Below, piece after piece: positions 24,977 to 33,885 of a stretch of 64,000 bases of DNA; the stretch's first letter is position 1, and the number at the start of each line of letters is the position of its first letter. This stretch comes from Methylobacterium crusticola (GTDB lineage: Bacteria > Pseudomonadota > Alphaproteobacteria > Rhizobiales > Beijerinckiaceae). Below the pieces are notes generated by a model. The model saw nothing but the letters and a program-made list of their open reading frames with translations. It had not been told where the DNA came from and made no database searches. The stretch is from NCBI RefSeq assembly GCF_003574465.1, contig NZ_QOWC01000007.1, positions 26,784 to 90,783 of the forward strand, given 5' to 3'. Position numbers and translations under genes: made by a program.

Positions 24977-26227
24977 ATGACGGTCCCGTTCTCGCGCCGC
25001 GCCGTACTGGCGCTGGCCGCGATGGCGTTCGGCTCGAGCGCCCATGCCCAGACCGAGATCCCGATCGGCTGGGTCCTGCCGCTGAGCGGCGGCTCGGCCG
25101 CCATCGGCCAGCAGGCCCGCACCGGCGTCCAGATCGCCGTCGATCAGATCAACGCCGCCGGCGGCATCAAGGCGCTCAAGGGCGCGAAGCTCAAGCTCGT
25201 CTTCGCGGATTCCCAGTCGAAGCCCGACATCGGCGTCTCCGAGACCGAGCGGCTGATCCAGCGCGAGAACGTCGCGGTGATCGGCGGGGCCTTCAACAGC
25301 GCCGTGACCTTCCCGGCCACCGAGCTGGCCGAGCGCTACAAGACGCCCTGGATCGTGATGGGCGCCGTGAAGGACGAGATCACCGAGCGCAACTTCAAGT
25401 ACGTCTTCCGCATCAACAACAAGGCGACCTACGACGCCCGCGAGCAGCTCGATGCCATGGACCTCCTCAAGAAGGAGACCGGCAAGGGGCCGCAGACCCT
25501 CGCGGTCTTCTACGAGGGCTCGGACTGGGGCCGCTCGCACGCCTCCAACGTCCGCAAGCTCGCCAAGGAGCGCGGCTACACCATCGTCCTCGACGAGGCC
25601 GCGCCTCCCAACCAGGTCGACTTCTCCGCCCAGCTCCTCAAGATCCGGGCCGCCAAGCCGGACGCGCTGATCGCCGCCTTCTACACCCCCGACCACCTGC
25701 TGCTCTCGCGCCAGCTCTTCGAGCAGCAGCTCAACCTGCCCTTCGGGCTGCACTCGGTCGGCGGCGGCACCGAGGACCCCTCCTTCTACAAGGCGGTCTC
25801 GCCGAAGGCCGTCGCCTACTACTTCGTCCAGGAGGACCGGCAGGTCGACGCCCTGCAGGGCGAGCGCCGGCCCGAGTTCACCGACGTCGAGAAGCGCTTC
25901 AAGGAGCAGCTCGGCTACGACATGAGCGCCTACGGGGCGCAGGGCTTCTCGGTCATGTACGTGATCCGGGAGGCCCTGGAGCGGGCCGGCAGCGCCGACC
26001 GGCAGGCTCTGCGCGACGCCATCGCGGCGACCGACATCACCACCGGTCCCGCCATGTACGTCGGCTACCAGCGCATCAAGTTCGACGAGCAGGGCCAGAA
26101 CACCTTCGCGCACGGCGCGATCTCGCAGAACCTGAACGGGCAGCGGCGCACCGTCTGGCCGGCCGAGAGCCGCTCGCCCGACACCAAGCCGGCCTGGCCC
26201 GTGCCCGCCTTCGGCGCCCGCTCCTGA
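24977..26227 (+). CDS. ABC transporter solute-binding protein, LivJ type
   Basis: This 416-residue periplasmic protein starts with a signal peptide carrying an Arg pair (MTVPFSRRAVLALAAMAFGS, cleavage at AHA-QT). The type-I binding-protein fold follows: IPIGWVLPLSGGSAAIGQQ and AVDQINAAGGI. It is the specificity component of the importer encoded next. Branched-chain amino acids, short amides, aromatic acids and others all use this family, so the ligand is open. A GAGGAATG block stands before the ATG. Confidence 0.93.
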   Translation: MTVPFSRRAVLALAAMAFGSSAHAQTEIPIGWVLPLSGGSAAIGQQARTGVQIAVDQINAAGGIKALKGAKLKLVFADSQSKPDIGVSETERLIQRENVAVIGGAFNSAVTFPATELAERYKTPWIVMGAVKDEITERNFKYVFRINNKATYDAREQLDAMDLLKKETGKGPQTLAVFYEGSDWGRSHASNVRKLAKERGYTIVLDEAAPPNQVDFSAQLLKIRAAKPDALIAAFYTPDHLLLSRQLFEQQLNLPFGLHSVGGGTEDPSFYKAVSPKAVAYYFVQEDRQVDALQGERRPEFTDVEKRFKEQLGYDMSAYGAQGFSVMYVIREALERAGSADRQALRDAIAATDITTGPAMYVGYQRIKFDEQGQNTFAHGAISQNLNGQRRTVWPAESRSPDTKPAWPVPAFGARS

Positions 26228-26315
26228 CGCGCAGCGAGGGCGGCCCGCGCCACCCTCCCGCACCCCATCCCCGGTCGCCCGGACGGCGGCGCGCCGCGCC
26301 GCCGGCCTCACCCGC

Positions 26316-27209
26316 ATGGCCCCCATGGACCCCCTGATCCTCTCCTTCGCGCTCGTGAACGGCCTTCTGATCGGGGGCATCTACGGCGGCGTGGCGCTGG
26401 GACTGAGCCTGATCTTCGGCGTGATGCGCGTCGTGAACTTCGCGCACGGCTCGCTCCTGATGCTGGCGCTCTACGCCACCTTCTGGCTCCAGGCCCTCGC
26501 GGGCATCGAGCCCTACGCCAGCATCGTCGTGACGGTGCCGCTGCTGTTCGCGCTGGGCTTCCTGATCCAGAGCGTGATCATCGCGCCGCTGATCCGGCGG
26601 GAGAGCGCCCTCGTGGTCGAGCCCCTGAGCGCGCTTCTGCTCACGGCGGGCGTCTACCTGGTGATCGACAACCTCGCCCTCATGGCGTTCGGCCCGGACG
26701 TGCGCTCGGCCACGACCGGGTTCGCGCTCGAGCCCCTGATGCTCGGGCCGATCCCGGTCAACATGCAGCGCCTGATCGCCTTCTCGGCCGCGATCCTGTC
26801 CGCGATCCTGCTCTCGGCGTGGCTGCGCGGCACCCGCATGGGCCGGGCGATCCGCGCCACCGCCCAGAACCGCGACGCCGCCGCCCTGTCGGGGATCGAC
26901 GTGCCGCTCGTCTACGCGGTGACCTTCGGCATCGGGGCGGCGCTGCTCGGCCTGTTCGGCTCGCTGCTCGCCACCTTCATCCCGATCACCCCGCAGGTCG
27001 GCCTCAGCTTCGGCATCCGCTCCTTCATCGTCGTGGTGCTCGGCGGCATCGGCAGCATCCCGGGCTCGATCGTGGGCGGTCTCGTCATCGGCGTGTTCGA
27101 GGCGCTCGCCTCCCAGTTCGTGCCCGCGACCTCGGCGGCGATCCTCTCGCTCGGCCTCTTCGTCCTGATCCTCCTCGTGCGGCCGAGCGGCCTGATGGGA
27201 CGCGCCTGA
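26316..27209 (+). CDS. livH: ABC transporter permease, LivH family
   Basis: This 297-residue inner-membrane permease has about eight segments, starting ILSFALVNGLLIGGIYGGVAL, with the family motif GTRMGRAIRATAQNRDAAALSGID at ~170-193 that contacts the ATPases. The start could be the ATG at 26316 or the one at 26325. It follows the binding protein by 88 bp and its stop overlaps the livM start (TGATG). Confidence 0.93.
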   Translation: MAPMDPLILSFALVNGLLIGGIYGGVALGLSLIFGVMRVVNFAHGSLLMLALYATFWLQALAGIEPYASIVVTVPLLFALGFLIQSVIIAPLIRRESALVVEPLSALLLTAGVYLVIDNLALMAFGPDVRSATTGFALEPLMLGPIPVNMQRLIAFSAAILSAILLSAWLRGTRMGRAIRATAQNRDAAALSGIDVPLVYAVTFGIGAALLGLFGSLLATFIPITPQVGLSFGIRSFIVVVLGGIGSIPGSIVGGLVIGVFEALASQFVPATSAAILSLGLFVLILLVRPSGLMGRA

Positions 27210-28330
27210 TGATCACCGCCCGTCCGAGCCGGCTCCGCAAGGGCATGGTGCCGCTCCCGGGCGTCGCCGCCCCGGACTCCGAGGGCTCCGGCGGGGGGCC
27301 GGTCGGCCTCCCGGGCCGCCGCCGCGCGCGGGGCGGGCAGGGCGGCGCGTCCCTGGCGGGCGCCGCAGCCCTCGCCCTCGCCGGCCTCGCGGCCCTCGCG
27401 CTGCCCCTCGTGGCGGACGCCTACGTCCTGCATTCCTGCATCGTCGTCCTGTTCTTCGCCTACATGGCGACCGCCTGGAACTTCGTCTGCGGCTACGTCG
27501 GCCAGCTCTCGATCGGGCACGCGATGTTCGCCGGGGTCGGCGGCTACGCCACGGTGCTGCTGTTCACGGGCCTCGGCCTGTCGCCGTGGCTCGGCATGCC
27601 GGTCGGCGGCCTCCTGGCGGCCGGCCTCTCGGTCGTGGTGGGCTACCCGACCTTCCGGCTGCGGGGCCCGTACTTCGCGCTCACCACGATCGCCTTCGCG
27701 GAGATGATCCGGATCTGGGTCGAGAACACCGACACCTTCCTGGGGATCCCGCTCAACGGCGCCGCCGGCCTCACGGTGCCGCTGAGGGGCGAGAGCCTCG
27801 CGGCGCTGCAGTTCAACGGCAAGGCGCCGTACTACTACCTCATCGTCGCCCTCCTGGCGGGGGCGCTCCTCGCGACCTGGCGGCTCGAGCGCTCGAAGCT
27901 CGGCTTCTACCTCAAGGCGATCCGCGGCGACCGCGACGCCGCCGAATCCCTCGGCATCAGCCCGGCCCGCTACCAGCTCGTCGCGCTCGCGATCAGCGCC
28001 TTCATGACGGGCGTCGGGGGCGGCTTCTACGCGCAGTTCTTCCGCTACGTCAACGCCGAGCGCCTGATCGGCGTCGACCTCTCGATCGACATCGCCCTCA
28101 TGAGCATCATCGGGGGCCAGGGCACGGTGTTCGGGCCGCTCCTCGGCGCCGTGCTCCTCGCGCCGCTCGCCGAGATCACCCGCGGCGCCCTCGGCGGCTC
28201 GTTCCTCGGCCTGCACATCGTGGTCTACGGCATCATCCTCATGCTGGCGGTCCTCTACCTGCCCAAGGGGCTGATCGCTCCCCTGCGCACGCTCCTGCTG
28301 CGGCGCGCCGGCCGCGGGGGCGCCCGGTGA
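27209..28330 (+). CDS. livM: ABC transporter permease, LivM family
   Basis: This 373-residue permease has a polar N-terminal extension of about 45 residues (an internal ATG lies at codon 12) before the first membrane segment. The LivM hallmarks follow: WNFVCGYVGQLSIGHAMFAG, RGPYFALTTIAFAEM, and the coupling-helix motif GFYLKAIRGDRDAAESLGI. It forms the second half of the translocation pore with LivH. The stop overlaps the GTG start of livG. Confidence 0.93.
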   Translation: MITARPSRLRKGMVPLPGVAAPDSEGSGGGPVGLPGRRRARGGQGGASLAGAAALALAGLAALALPLVADAYVLHSCIVVLFFAYMATAWNFVCGYVGQLSIGHAMFAGVGGYATVLLFTGLGLSPWLGMPVGGLLAAGLSVVVGYPTFRLRGPYFALTTIAFAEMIRIWVENTDTFLGIPLNGAAGLTVPLRGESLAALQFNGKAPYYYLIVALLAGALLATWRLERSKLGFYLKAIRGDRDAAESLGISPARYQLVALAISAFMTGVGGGFYAQFFRYVNAERLIGVDLSIDIALMSIIGGQGTVFGPLLGAVLLAPLAEITRGALGGSFLGLHIVVYGIILMLAVLYLPKGLIAPLRTLLLRRAGRGGAR

Positions 28331-29064
28331 GCGCCCCCCTCCTCGACGTGCGCGGCATCAGCAAGCGCTTCGGCGGCGTGCACGCGGTCCGGGACCTCTC
28401 GTTCCGCCTCGAGCGCGGCGAGATCCTGGCCCTGCTCGGCCCGAACGGGGCCGGCAAGACCACCGCGTTCAACATGATCGCGGGCTTCTTCCGGCCCGAC
28501 GGCGGCGAGATCCTGTTCCAGGGCCGCAACGTCGCGCGCCTGCGCCCCTGGGACGTCTGCAAGGCCGGCATCGCCCGCACCTTCCAGCTCTCCAAGCCGT
28601 TCGCCGACCTCACGGTCGTCGAGAACCTGATGGTCGGGGGCTTCGCGCGCTCGTCCGACGCCGGGGCGATCCGCGACAGGGCGGAGGAGATCGCGGACTT
28701 CCTCGGCCTCGGCCGCCAGGCCGACACGGAGGTCCAGCACCTCACCGCCTTCGACCGGCGCAAGCTCGAGCTCGGCCGGGCGCTCTCGACGGAGCCGGTC
28801 CTCCTCCTGATGGACGAGGTCGTGGCGGGCGCGACCCCGGCCGAGGGTCAGGAGATGGTGGCGCTCGTGCGCCGCATCCGCGACCGCGGCATCACCATCC
28901 TGATCGTCGAGCACGTCATGAAGGTGATCATGGCGCTGAGCGAGCGGGTGATCGTGATGGAATCCGGCCGGCTGATCGCGAACGGCGCGCCCAGGGACGT
29001 GGTCAACCAGCCCGAGGTGCTCAAGGCGTATTTCGGGGAGCAGTATGCAGCAGGCCGCGCTTGA
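28327..29064 (+). CDS. livG: ABC transporter ATPase, LivG family
   Basis: This 245-residue ATPase has Walker A GPNGAGKTT (~38-46), Q-loop ARTFQLSKPF, Walker B LLLMDE and H-loop IVEHVM. Its signature motif is degenerate: LTAFDRRKLELGRAL stands where most ABC proteins have LSGGQ, though LivG relatives often vary here. It energises the LivH-LivM pore together with LivF. The GTG start at 28327 overlaps the livM stop, and it overlaps livF by 20 bp. Confidence 0.93.
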   Translation: MSAPLLDVRGISKRFGGVHAVRDLSFRLERGEILALLGPNGAGKTTAFNMIAGFFRPDGGEILFQGRNVARLRPWDVCKAGIARTFQLSKPFADLTVVENLMVGGFARSSDAGAIRDRAEEIADFLGLGRQADTEVQHLTAFDRRKLELGRALSTEPVLLLMDEVVAGATPAEGQEMVALVRRIRDRGITILIVEHVMKVIMALSERVIVMESGRLIANGAPRDVVNQPEVLKAYFGEQYAAGRA

Positions 29065-29761
29065 GGCCATCGACCTGAGGGCGGGCTACGGCGACGTCCG
29101 GGTCCTCGACGGCGTCTCCCTCCGGCTCGATCCGGGCGAGATCGTCGCGCTCATCGGGGCGAACGGAGCCGGCAAGACCACGCTCCTGCGCACGGTCTCG
29201 GGCCTCGTGCGGGCGCGGGGCGGCTCGGTCTCGCTCTACGGGGCGCGCATCGACGGGCTGGCGCCGCACCGCGTGGCGGAGGCCGGCTTCGTCCAGTCGC
29301 CCGAGGGCAAGCAGCTCTTCCTCGGCATGTCGATCCAGGAGAACCTGCTGGTCGGCGCGCACAACCGGCGCGCCTACGCGCGCCGGCGCACGACGATCGA
29401 CGAGGTCTACGGCCTCTTCCCGATCCTCGCGGAGCGGCGGGACAAGGCGGCCTCGACCCTCTCGGGGGGGCAGCAGCAGATGCTGGCGGTCGGCCGCGCG
29501 CTGATGGCGCGCCCGCGCGTCCTCGCCCTCGACGAGCCCTCGCTCGGCCTCGCCCCGATCATGGTCGACCGCCTGTTCGAGGCGATCCGGGCGGTGCGCA
29601 GGCTCGACATCCCGATCCTCGTCATCGAGCAGAACGTCTTCCAGGTCCTGAGCATGGCCGACCGCGGCTACGTCCTGGAGAACGGCCGCGTCACGCTCTC
29701 GGGCAGCGGCCGGGACCTGATCGAGAACGAGCATCTGAGGGCCACGTATCTCGGATTGTAG
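29045..29761 (+). CDS. livF: ABC transporter ATPase, LivF family
   Basis: This 238-residue ATPase has Walker A GANGAGKTT, a QSPEGKQLF Q-loop, a perfect STLSGGQQQML signature, Walker B VLALDEP and the LivF-typical SLGLAPIMVD. It is the second ATPase of the importer. Unlike LivG it keeps a canonical signature motif. The gene starts inside livG and ends at the first base of a tandem repeat array. Confidence 0.93.
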   Translation: MQQAALEAIDLRAGYGDVRVLDGVSLRLDPGEIVALIGANGAGKTTLLRTVSGLVRARGGSVSLYGARIDGLAPHRVAEAGFVQSPEGKQLFLGMSIQENLLVGAHNRRAYARRRTTIDEVYGLFPILAERRDKAASTLSGGQQQMLAVGRALMARPRVLALDEPSLGLAPIMVDRLFEAIRAVRRLDIPILVIEQNVFQVLSMADRGYVLENGRVTLSGSGRDLIENEHLRATYLGL

Positions 29762-29827
29762 GGCGCTGAGCCGGCGCGGGGCGCTGAGCCGGCGCGGGGC
29801 GCCGAGCCGGCGCGGGGCGCCGGCCCG
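29761..29827 (+). repeat. 18-bp tandem repeat array after livF
   Basis: Three 18-bp units (GGGCGCTGAGCCGGCGCG twice, then once with T to C at position 7) are followed by a partial unit. The array starts on the last base of the livF stop and fills most of the 90-bp gap before the SDR gene. Each unit carries GC-rich inverted segments, so the RNA could fold into several small hairpins and dampen read-through from the transporter genes to the dehydrogenase and transketolase genes. Confidence 0.85.
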
Positions 29828-29851
29828 GACGACGTTGGGGGAGGACGAGGG

Positions 29852-30652
29852 ATGCAGCTCAGGGACAAGGTCGCGCTCATCACGGGCGCGGGCAGCGGGC
29901 TCGGCCTCGCGACCGCATCGGCCTTCGCCCGGGAGGGCGCCCGGGTCGTGATCAACGACCTGCACGAGGCGGCGGCGCGGGAGGCCGCCCGCGGCTTGGG
30001 GGACGCTCACGCCGCGCTGGGCGGGGACGTGTCGAAGGAGAGCGACGTCGCCGCGATGGTGGAGGCGGCCGTCGCGCGCTTCGGCCGGATCGACATCCTG
30101 GTGAACAATGCCGGCGTGGCCGACAGCTTCGTGCCCACGGTCGAGCAGCCGCTCAGCCACTGGCAGCGCCTCATCGACGTCCACCTCACGGGCACCTACC
30201 TCGTCTCGAAGACCGTCGCCCCCCTGATGATGCGCCAGGGCGGCGGCGCGATCCTGAACCTGAACTCGATCGCGGGCGTGCTCGGCCTGCCGGTCCGCAC
30301 CGCCTACAGCGCCGCCAAGGCGGGCATCGGCATGCTCACCCGCGTGCTCGGCTGCGAGTGGGGGCCGCACGGGATCCGCGTCAACGCGGTCGCCCCGGGC
30401 TACATCCTGACACCCCTGACCGAGGGGCTGATCGCCGCCGGGCGCATCGATCCGACGCGCATCCGCCGCCGCACCCCGATGGGGCTGCTCGGCGCCCCCG
30501 AGGACATCGCCGAGGCGATGGTCTTCCTGGCCTCGGATCGGGCGCGCTTCATCACCGGCGTCACCCTGCCGGTGGACGGCGGCTACTGCGCCTTCGGGGC
30601 GCCGAGCGACGCCTTCGCGATCGACGACCTCGACCCCCGCACGGCCGCGTGA
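29852..30652 (+). CDS. SDR-family oxidoreductase
   Basis: This 266-residue classical short-chain dehydrogenase has the cofactor motif TGAGSGLG (~11-18), an Asp after strand 2 (NDL) that favours NAD over NADP, NNAG at ~88-91, and the catalytic Ser-Tyr-Lys set in NSIAG and AYSAAK. The ending PVDGGY is typical, with an extra acidic tail of about 20 residues. It could serve as the hydroxyacyl-CoA or polyol dehydrogenase the pathway otherwise lacks. GGGGGAGGACGAGGG precedes the ATG. Confidence 0.92.
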   Translation: MQLRDKVALITGAGSGLGLATASAFAREGARVVINDLHEAAAREAARGLGDAHAALGGDVSKESDVAAMVEAAVARFGRIDILVNNAGVADSFVPTVEQPLSHWQRLIDVHLTGTYLVSKTVAPLMMRQGGGAILNLNSIAGVLGLPVRTAYSAAKAGIGMLTRVLGCEWGPHGIRVNAVAPGYILTPLTEGLIAAGRIDPTRIRRRTPMGLLGAPEDIAEAMVFLASDRARFITGVTLPVDGGYCAFGAPSDAFAIDDLDPRTAA

Positions 30653-30662
30653 GGAGAGCCGC

Positions 30663-31748
30663 ATGAGCGTGAGGATCTTCGGGGCGCCCCCGCGCTACCA
30701 CCAGGGGCCCGGCGCCGTCCGCGACGTCGGCCGGATCGCGCGGGCCCTCGCCGGGTCCGCCTGCGTGGTGGTCGACGCGGGCGTGCACGCGATCGTGGCC
30801 GGGCCGATCGCCGCGAGCCTGGCGGAGGCCGGCGTGAGGGAGCGCACCACGTCCTTCGCGGGCGAGATCACCTACGCGGCGATCGAGGCCCTCACCGAGG
30901 CGGTGCGCGCCGACGCTCCCGGCCTCGTCATCGCGGCGGGCGGGGGCAAGGCCCTCGACGTCGGCAAGGGCGTGGCGCAGCGCCTCGGGATTCCGGTCGT
31001 CACGGTGCCGACCATCGCCTCGAACGACGCGCCCACGAGCGCGAGCTACGCGGTCTACGACGACGACCACGTCATGGTCGCGGTCGACCGCATGACCCGC
31101 AACCCCGACGCGGTCGTGGTCGACACGGCGCTGATCGCCCGGGCGCCGGCGCGCTTCCTGCGCGCGGGCATCGGCGACGCCGTCACGAAGGCCTTCGAGG
31201 CGCGCGGGTGCCGGCTCGGCACCGGCGTGACGCCGTTCGGGACCCGGCCGCTCTTGACGGGCGGCGTCATCGCGGAGGCCGGCTACCGGACGCTGCGGGC
31301 CCATGCCGCGGCGGCCCTCGCGGCGGTGGAGCGGGGCGAGGTCACGCCGGACCTCGAGGCCACCATCGAGGCCTGCATCCTCATGAGCGGGCTCGGGTTC
31401 GAGAACGGCGGCCTGTCCCTCGCCCACGCGATGACGCGGGGCCTCGTCAAGGCGCGGGGCGCCATGGGCGCCCCCCACGGCGAGCAGGTGGCCTACGCCG
31501 TCGTGGTCCAGCTCGCCGTGGAGGAGCGCCCCGACGCCGAGATCCTCGACCTCGTCGGGTTCCTGCGCGAGGTCGGCCTGCCGGTCCGGCTCGCGGAGCT
31601 CGGCATGGCCGACGCGGCGCCCGAGGAGATCGACGCCGTCGCCGGGCTGACGATGAGCGCGCCCCACATCCCCAACCTGCCGCGTCCGGTCACGGCCGCG
31701 GACATCGCCGCCGGCATGCGGCGGGTCGAGGACCTGACGGCCGCGTGA
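30663..31748 (+). CDS. Glycerol dehydrogenase-like iron/zinc alcohol dehydrogenase
   Basis: This 361-residue protein is of the GldA family, which oxidises polyols such as glycerol to dihydroxyacetone with NAD. It shows GGGKALDVGKGVA (~97-109) for NAD binding, and likely metal ligands in GIGDAVTKAFEA (Asp), SLAHAMTRG (His) and GAPHGEQVAY (His). It starts 10 bp after the SDR stop. The neighbouring split transketolase suggests a ketose or dihydroxyacetone-type intermediate; this is inference. Confidence 0.9.
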   Translation: MSVRIFGAPPRYHQGPGAVRDVGRIARALAGSACVVVDAGVHAIVAGPIAASLAEAGVRERTTSFAGEITYAAIEALTEAVRADAPGLVIAAGGGKALDVGKGVAQRLGIPVVTVPTIASNDAPTSASYAVYDDDHVMVAVDRMTRNPDAVVVDTALIARAPARFLRAGIGDAVTKAFEARGCRLGTGVTPFGTRPLLTGGVIAEAGYRTLRAHAAAALAAVERGEVTPDLEATIEACILMSGLGFENGGLSLAHAMTRGLVKARGAMGAPHGEQVAYAVVVQLAVEERPDAEILDLVGFLREVGLPVRLAELGMADAAPEEIDAVAGLTMSAPHIPNLPRPVTAADIAAGMRRVEDLTAA

Positions 31749-31821
31749 CGCGGCCCCGACGCGGCCCCGGCCGGCGCGCCCGGCGCGCCCGGGTTCGCTC
31801 CGATCTGACGGGAGGGACGGC

Positions 31822-32694
31822 ATGACGCAGCAACCGGCATCGATCCTGGACAACGGGTTCGCGCCGCTCGGCCTCGACGCTCTGCGGGAGACGGCGCGGA
31901 TCAACCGCCTCGACGTCGCCGCCATGTTCATGGCCGCGGGCAACGGCCATTTCGGCAGCTGCTACTCCTGCACCGAGATCGTGACCGCCCTGTACTTCGC
32001 CGTCATGCGCGTGGACGCGACGCGGCCCGACTGGCCCGACCGCGACCGCTTCGTCCTGGGCAAGGGGCACGCCGCCCCGACGCTGTACTCGGCACTGATC
32101 CGGCGCGGCTTCATCCCGGAGGCGTGGATCCACGAGTTCGAGGCGAGGGTCGGCGCGCGCCTGATGACGCATCCCTCGCGCCGCTACCAGCCCGGCATCG
32201 ACTCCTCGCAAGGGGCGCTGGGCCACGGGTTGTCGAACGCCTGCGGCATGGCCCTCGCGGGCCGGCTCGACGGGCGCGACTACCGCGTCTACGCGGTCCT
32301 GGGCGACGGCGAGTTGCACGAGGGCTCGGTCTGGGAGGCCGCCGCCTTCGCGCCGAAGCACCGTCTCGACAACCTCGTGGCGATCGTCGACCGGAACGGG
32401 TTGTGCGTCGACGGGCGCGCGGACGAGGTCCTGCCGCTCGAGCCGCTGGCGGACCGCTGGACGAGCTTCGGCTGGGACGTGGTCGAGGCCGACGGGCACG
32501 ACCTCGCCGCGCTCCTTCCCGCGCTCGACGTGCCGCGCTTCGGCGGCAGCGGCCGGCCGCGCGTGGTGATCGCCCGGACGGTCAAGGGCCGCGGCGTCTC
32601 GTTCATGGAGGACGTCCGCGGCTGGCACGCCGACGTGATCGCGCCGGCCCAGTACGAGGCGCTGCGCAGCGAGCTGCGGGAGGTGTTGCGGTGA
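31822..32694 (+). CDS. Transketolase, N-terminal (TPP-binding) subunit
   Basis: This 290-residue subunit carries the thiamine diphosphate/metal motif: GDGELHEGSVWEAA (~157-170) with the distal Asn in DRNG. GNGHFGSCYSCTEI and GKGHAAPTLYSALI are typical of the N-terminal domain. Split transketolases act in dedicated sugar routes (for example the apulose-phosphate and sulfofructose transketolases) rather than the central pentose pathway. A GGGAGGGACGGC precedes the ATG, and the stop overlaps the next gene's start. Confidence 0.93.
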   Translation: MTQQPASILDNGFAPLGLDALRETARINRLDVAAMFMAAGNGHFGSCYSCTEIVTALYFAVMRVDATRPDWPDRDRFVLGKGHAAPTLYSALIRRGFIPEAWIHEFEARVGARLMTHPSRRYQPGIDSSQGALGHGLSNACGMALAGRLDGRDYRVYAVLGDGELHEGSVWEAAAFAPKHRLDNLVAIVDRNGLCVDGRADEVLPLEPLADRWTSFGWDVVEADGHDLAALLPALDVPRFGGSGRPRVVIARTVKGRGVSFMEDVRGWHADVIAPAQYEALRSELREVLR

Positions 32695-33719
32695 GCCTGC
32701 TCGATGATCCGGCCCGGCTGCGGGAGCACGTCGCGGCCTTCCGGGCCGCCCATCCCCGCAAGGACGTGCGCGCCCAGTTCGGCGAGAGCATGAGGGCGCT
32801 CATGGAGCGGCGGCCCGACGTCGTCGCCGTGACGGCCGACCTGATGCACGCGACCGGCCTCGCCGGGCTGCACGCAACCTTCGCCGACCGCCTCGTCAAC
32901 GTCGGCATCGCCGAGCAGAACATGACCGGCGTGGCGGCGGGCCTCGCGGCCTGCGGGAAGCTGCCGGTCGTGTGCGGCTACGCCGCCTTCACCACCCTCC
33001 GGGCGGTGGAGCAGGCCAAGGTCGACTGCGCCTACAACGAGCTCAAGGTGATTCTCGCCGGTCTCGCCTGCGGCCTCAGCTACGGCGTCGGCGGCCCGAC
33101 CCACCAGACCTACGAGGACGTCGCGATCATGCGGGCGATCCCGAACATGATCGTGGTGGCGCCCTCTGACCCCGTGGAGCTCGGCCACGCCCTCGAGGCG
33201 GCCGCCGACCTGCCGGACGCGACGCCCGTCTACCTGCGGCTCGGCCGCGGACCCGAGCACGTCCTCAACCGGCCCGGGGCACCGTTCGCGATCGGCCGCG
33301 CGGTCCGGCTCGCGGAAGGGCGCGACCTCTGCATCGTCGCGCACGGCGCCATGGTGCTGGAGGCGCTGCTCGCCGCCGACCTGCTCCGGGCGGAGGGCAT
33401 CGCCGCCGAGGTCCTGAACATGCACACGGTCAAGCCGATCGACCGCGACGCGATCCTGGAGGCGGCCGAGCACGTGCGGGCGATGGTGGTGGTCGAGGAG
33501 CACAGCGTCGTCGGGGGGTTGGGCTCGGCCGTCCTCGAGGTGCTGGAGCGCGGCCACGCCTTCCCGGTGGCCCGCGTCGGCATCGAGGACGCGTACCCGC
33601 CGATCGGCCCGACGCTCGAACTGCGCGAGGCGCTTGGGCTCAGCGGCCCCCACATCGCGCGCAGGGCGCGGGACCTGCTCGGCGACGTGCCGCGCACCCG
33701 CGCGGTCCGCGGCGGCTGA
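32691..33719 (+). CDS. Transketolase, C-terminal subunit
   Basis: This 342-residue subunit has the pyrimidine-binding domain with the catalytic glutamate region VNVGIAEQNMTGVAAGLA (~70-87) and the transketolase C-terminal domain. It starts at a GTG overlapping the stop of the N-terminal subunit (GTGA), so the pair is translationally coupled and not a frameshifted single gene. It closes the rightward operon; a hairpin lies 17 bp after the stop. Confidence 0.93.
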   Translation: MSLLDDPARLREHVAAFRAAHPRKDVRAQFGESMRALMERRPDVVAVTADLMHATGLAGLHATFADRLVNVGIAEQNMTGVAAGLAACGKLPVVCGYAAFTTLRAVEQAKVDCAYNELKVILAGLACGLSYGVGGPTHQTYEDVAIMRAIPNMIVVAPSDPVELGHALEAAADLPDATPVYLRLGRGPEHVLNRPGAPFAIGRAVRLAEGRDLCIVAHGAMVLEALLAADLLRAEGIAAEVLNMHTVKPIDRDAILEAAEHVRAMVVVEEHSVVGGLGSAVLEVLERGHAFPVARVGIEDAYPPIGPTLELREALGLSGPHIARRARDLLGDVPRTRAVRGG

Positions 33720-33735
33720 CGACGGGCAGGGTCGC

Positions 33736-33767
33736 GCCGCCTCCGGCCTCGGGCCGGGAGGGGCGGC
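33736..33767 (+). terminator. Hairpin ending the catabolic operon
   Basis: GCCGCC-TCC-GGCC on the left pairs with GGCC-GGGA-GGGGCGGC on the right with a small bulge. It starts 17 bp after the transketolase stop. No T-run follows, so its strength is uncertain. Confidence 0.4.
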
Positions 33768-33885
33768 GTCGTGGCGCATCCGGCGCGGGAGAGAGGGGTG
33801 GAAACCGGTCACCGGGACCTATGCCCGGAGCGGACGGCCATGAGACCCTCTCTCCCGTCTGCCGCAGGAACGCCGCAAGGACCGC

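Noticed and set aside
23555..26380. Leftward frame of 941 codons across the ligase and binding-protein genes
   Set aside because: It covers two clear genes on the other strand and has no recognisable domain.
31822..33719. Split transketolase read as one gene broken by a frameshift
   Set aside because: Each part is a complete domain set with its own start, joined by a GTGA overlap, which is the normal arrangement of two-subunit transketolases.
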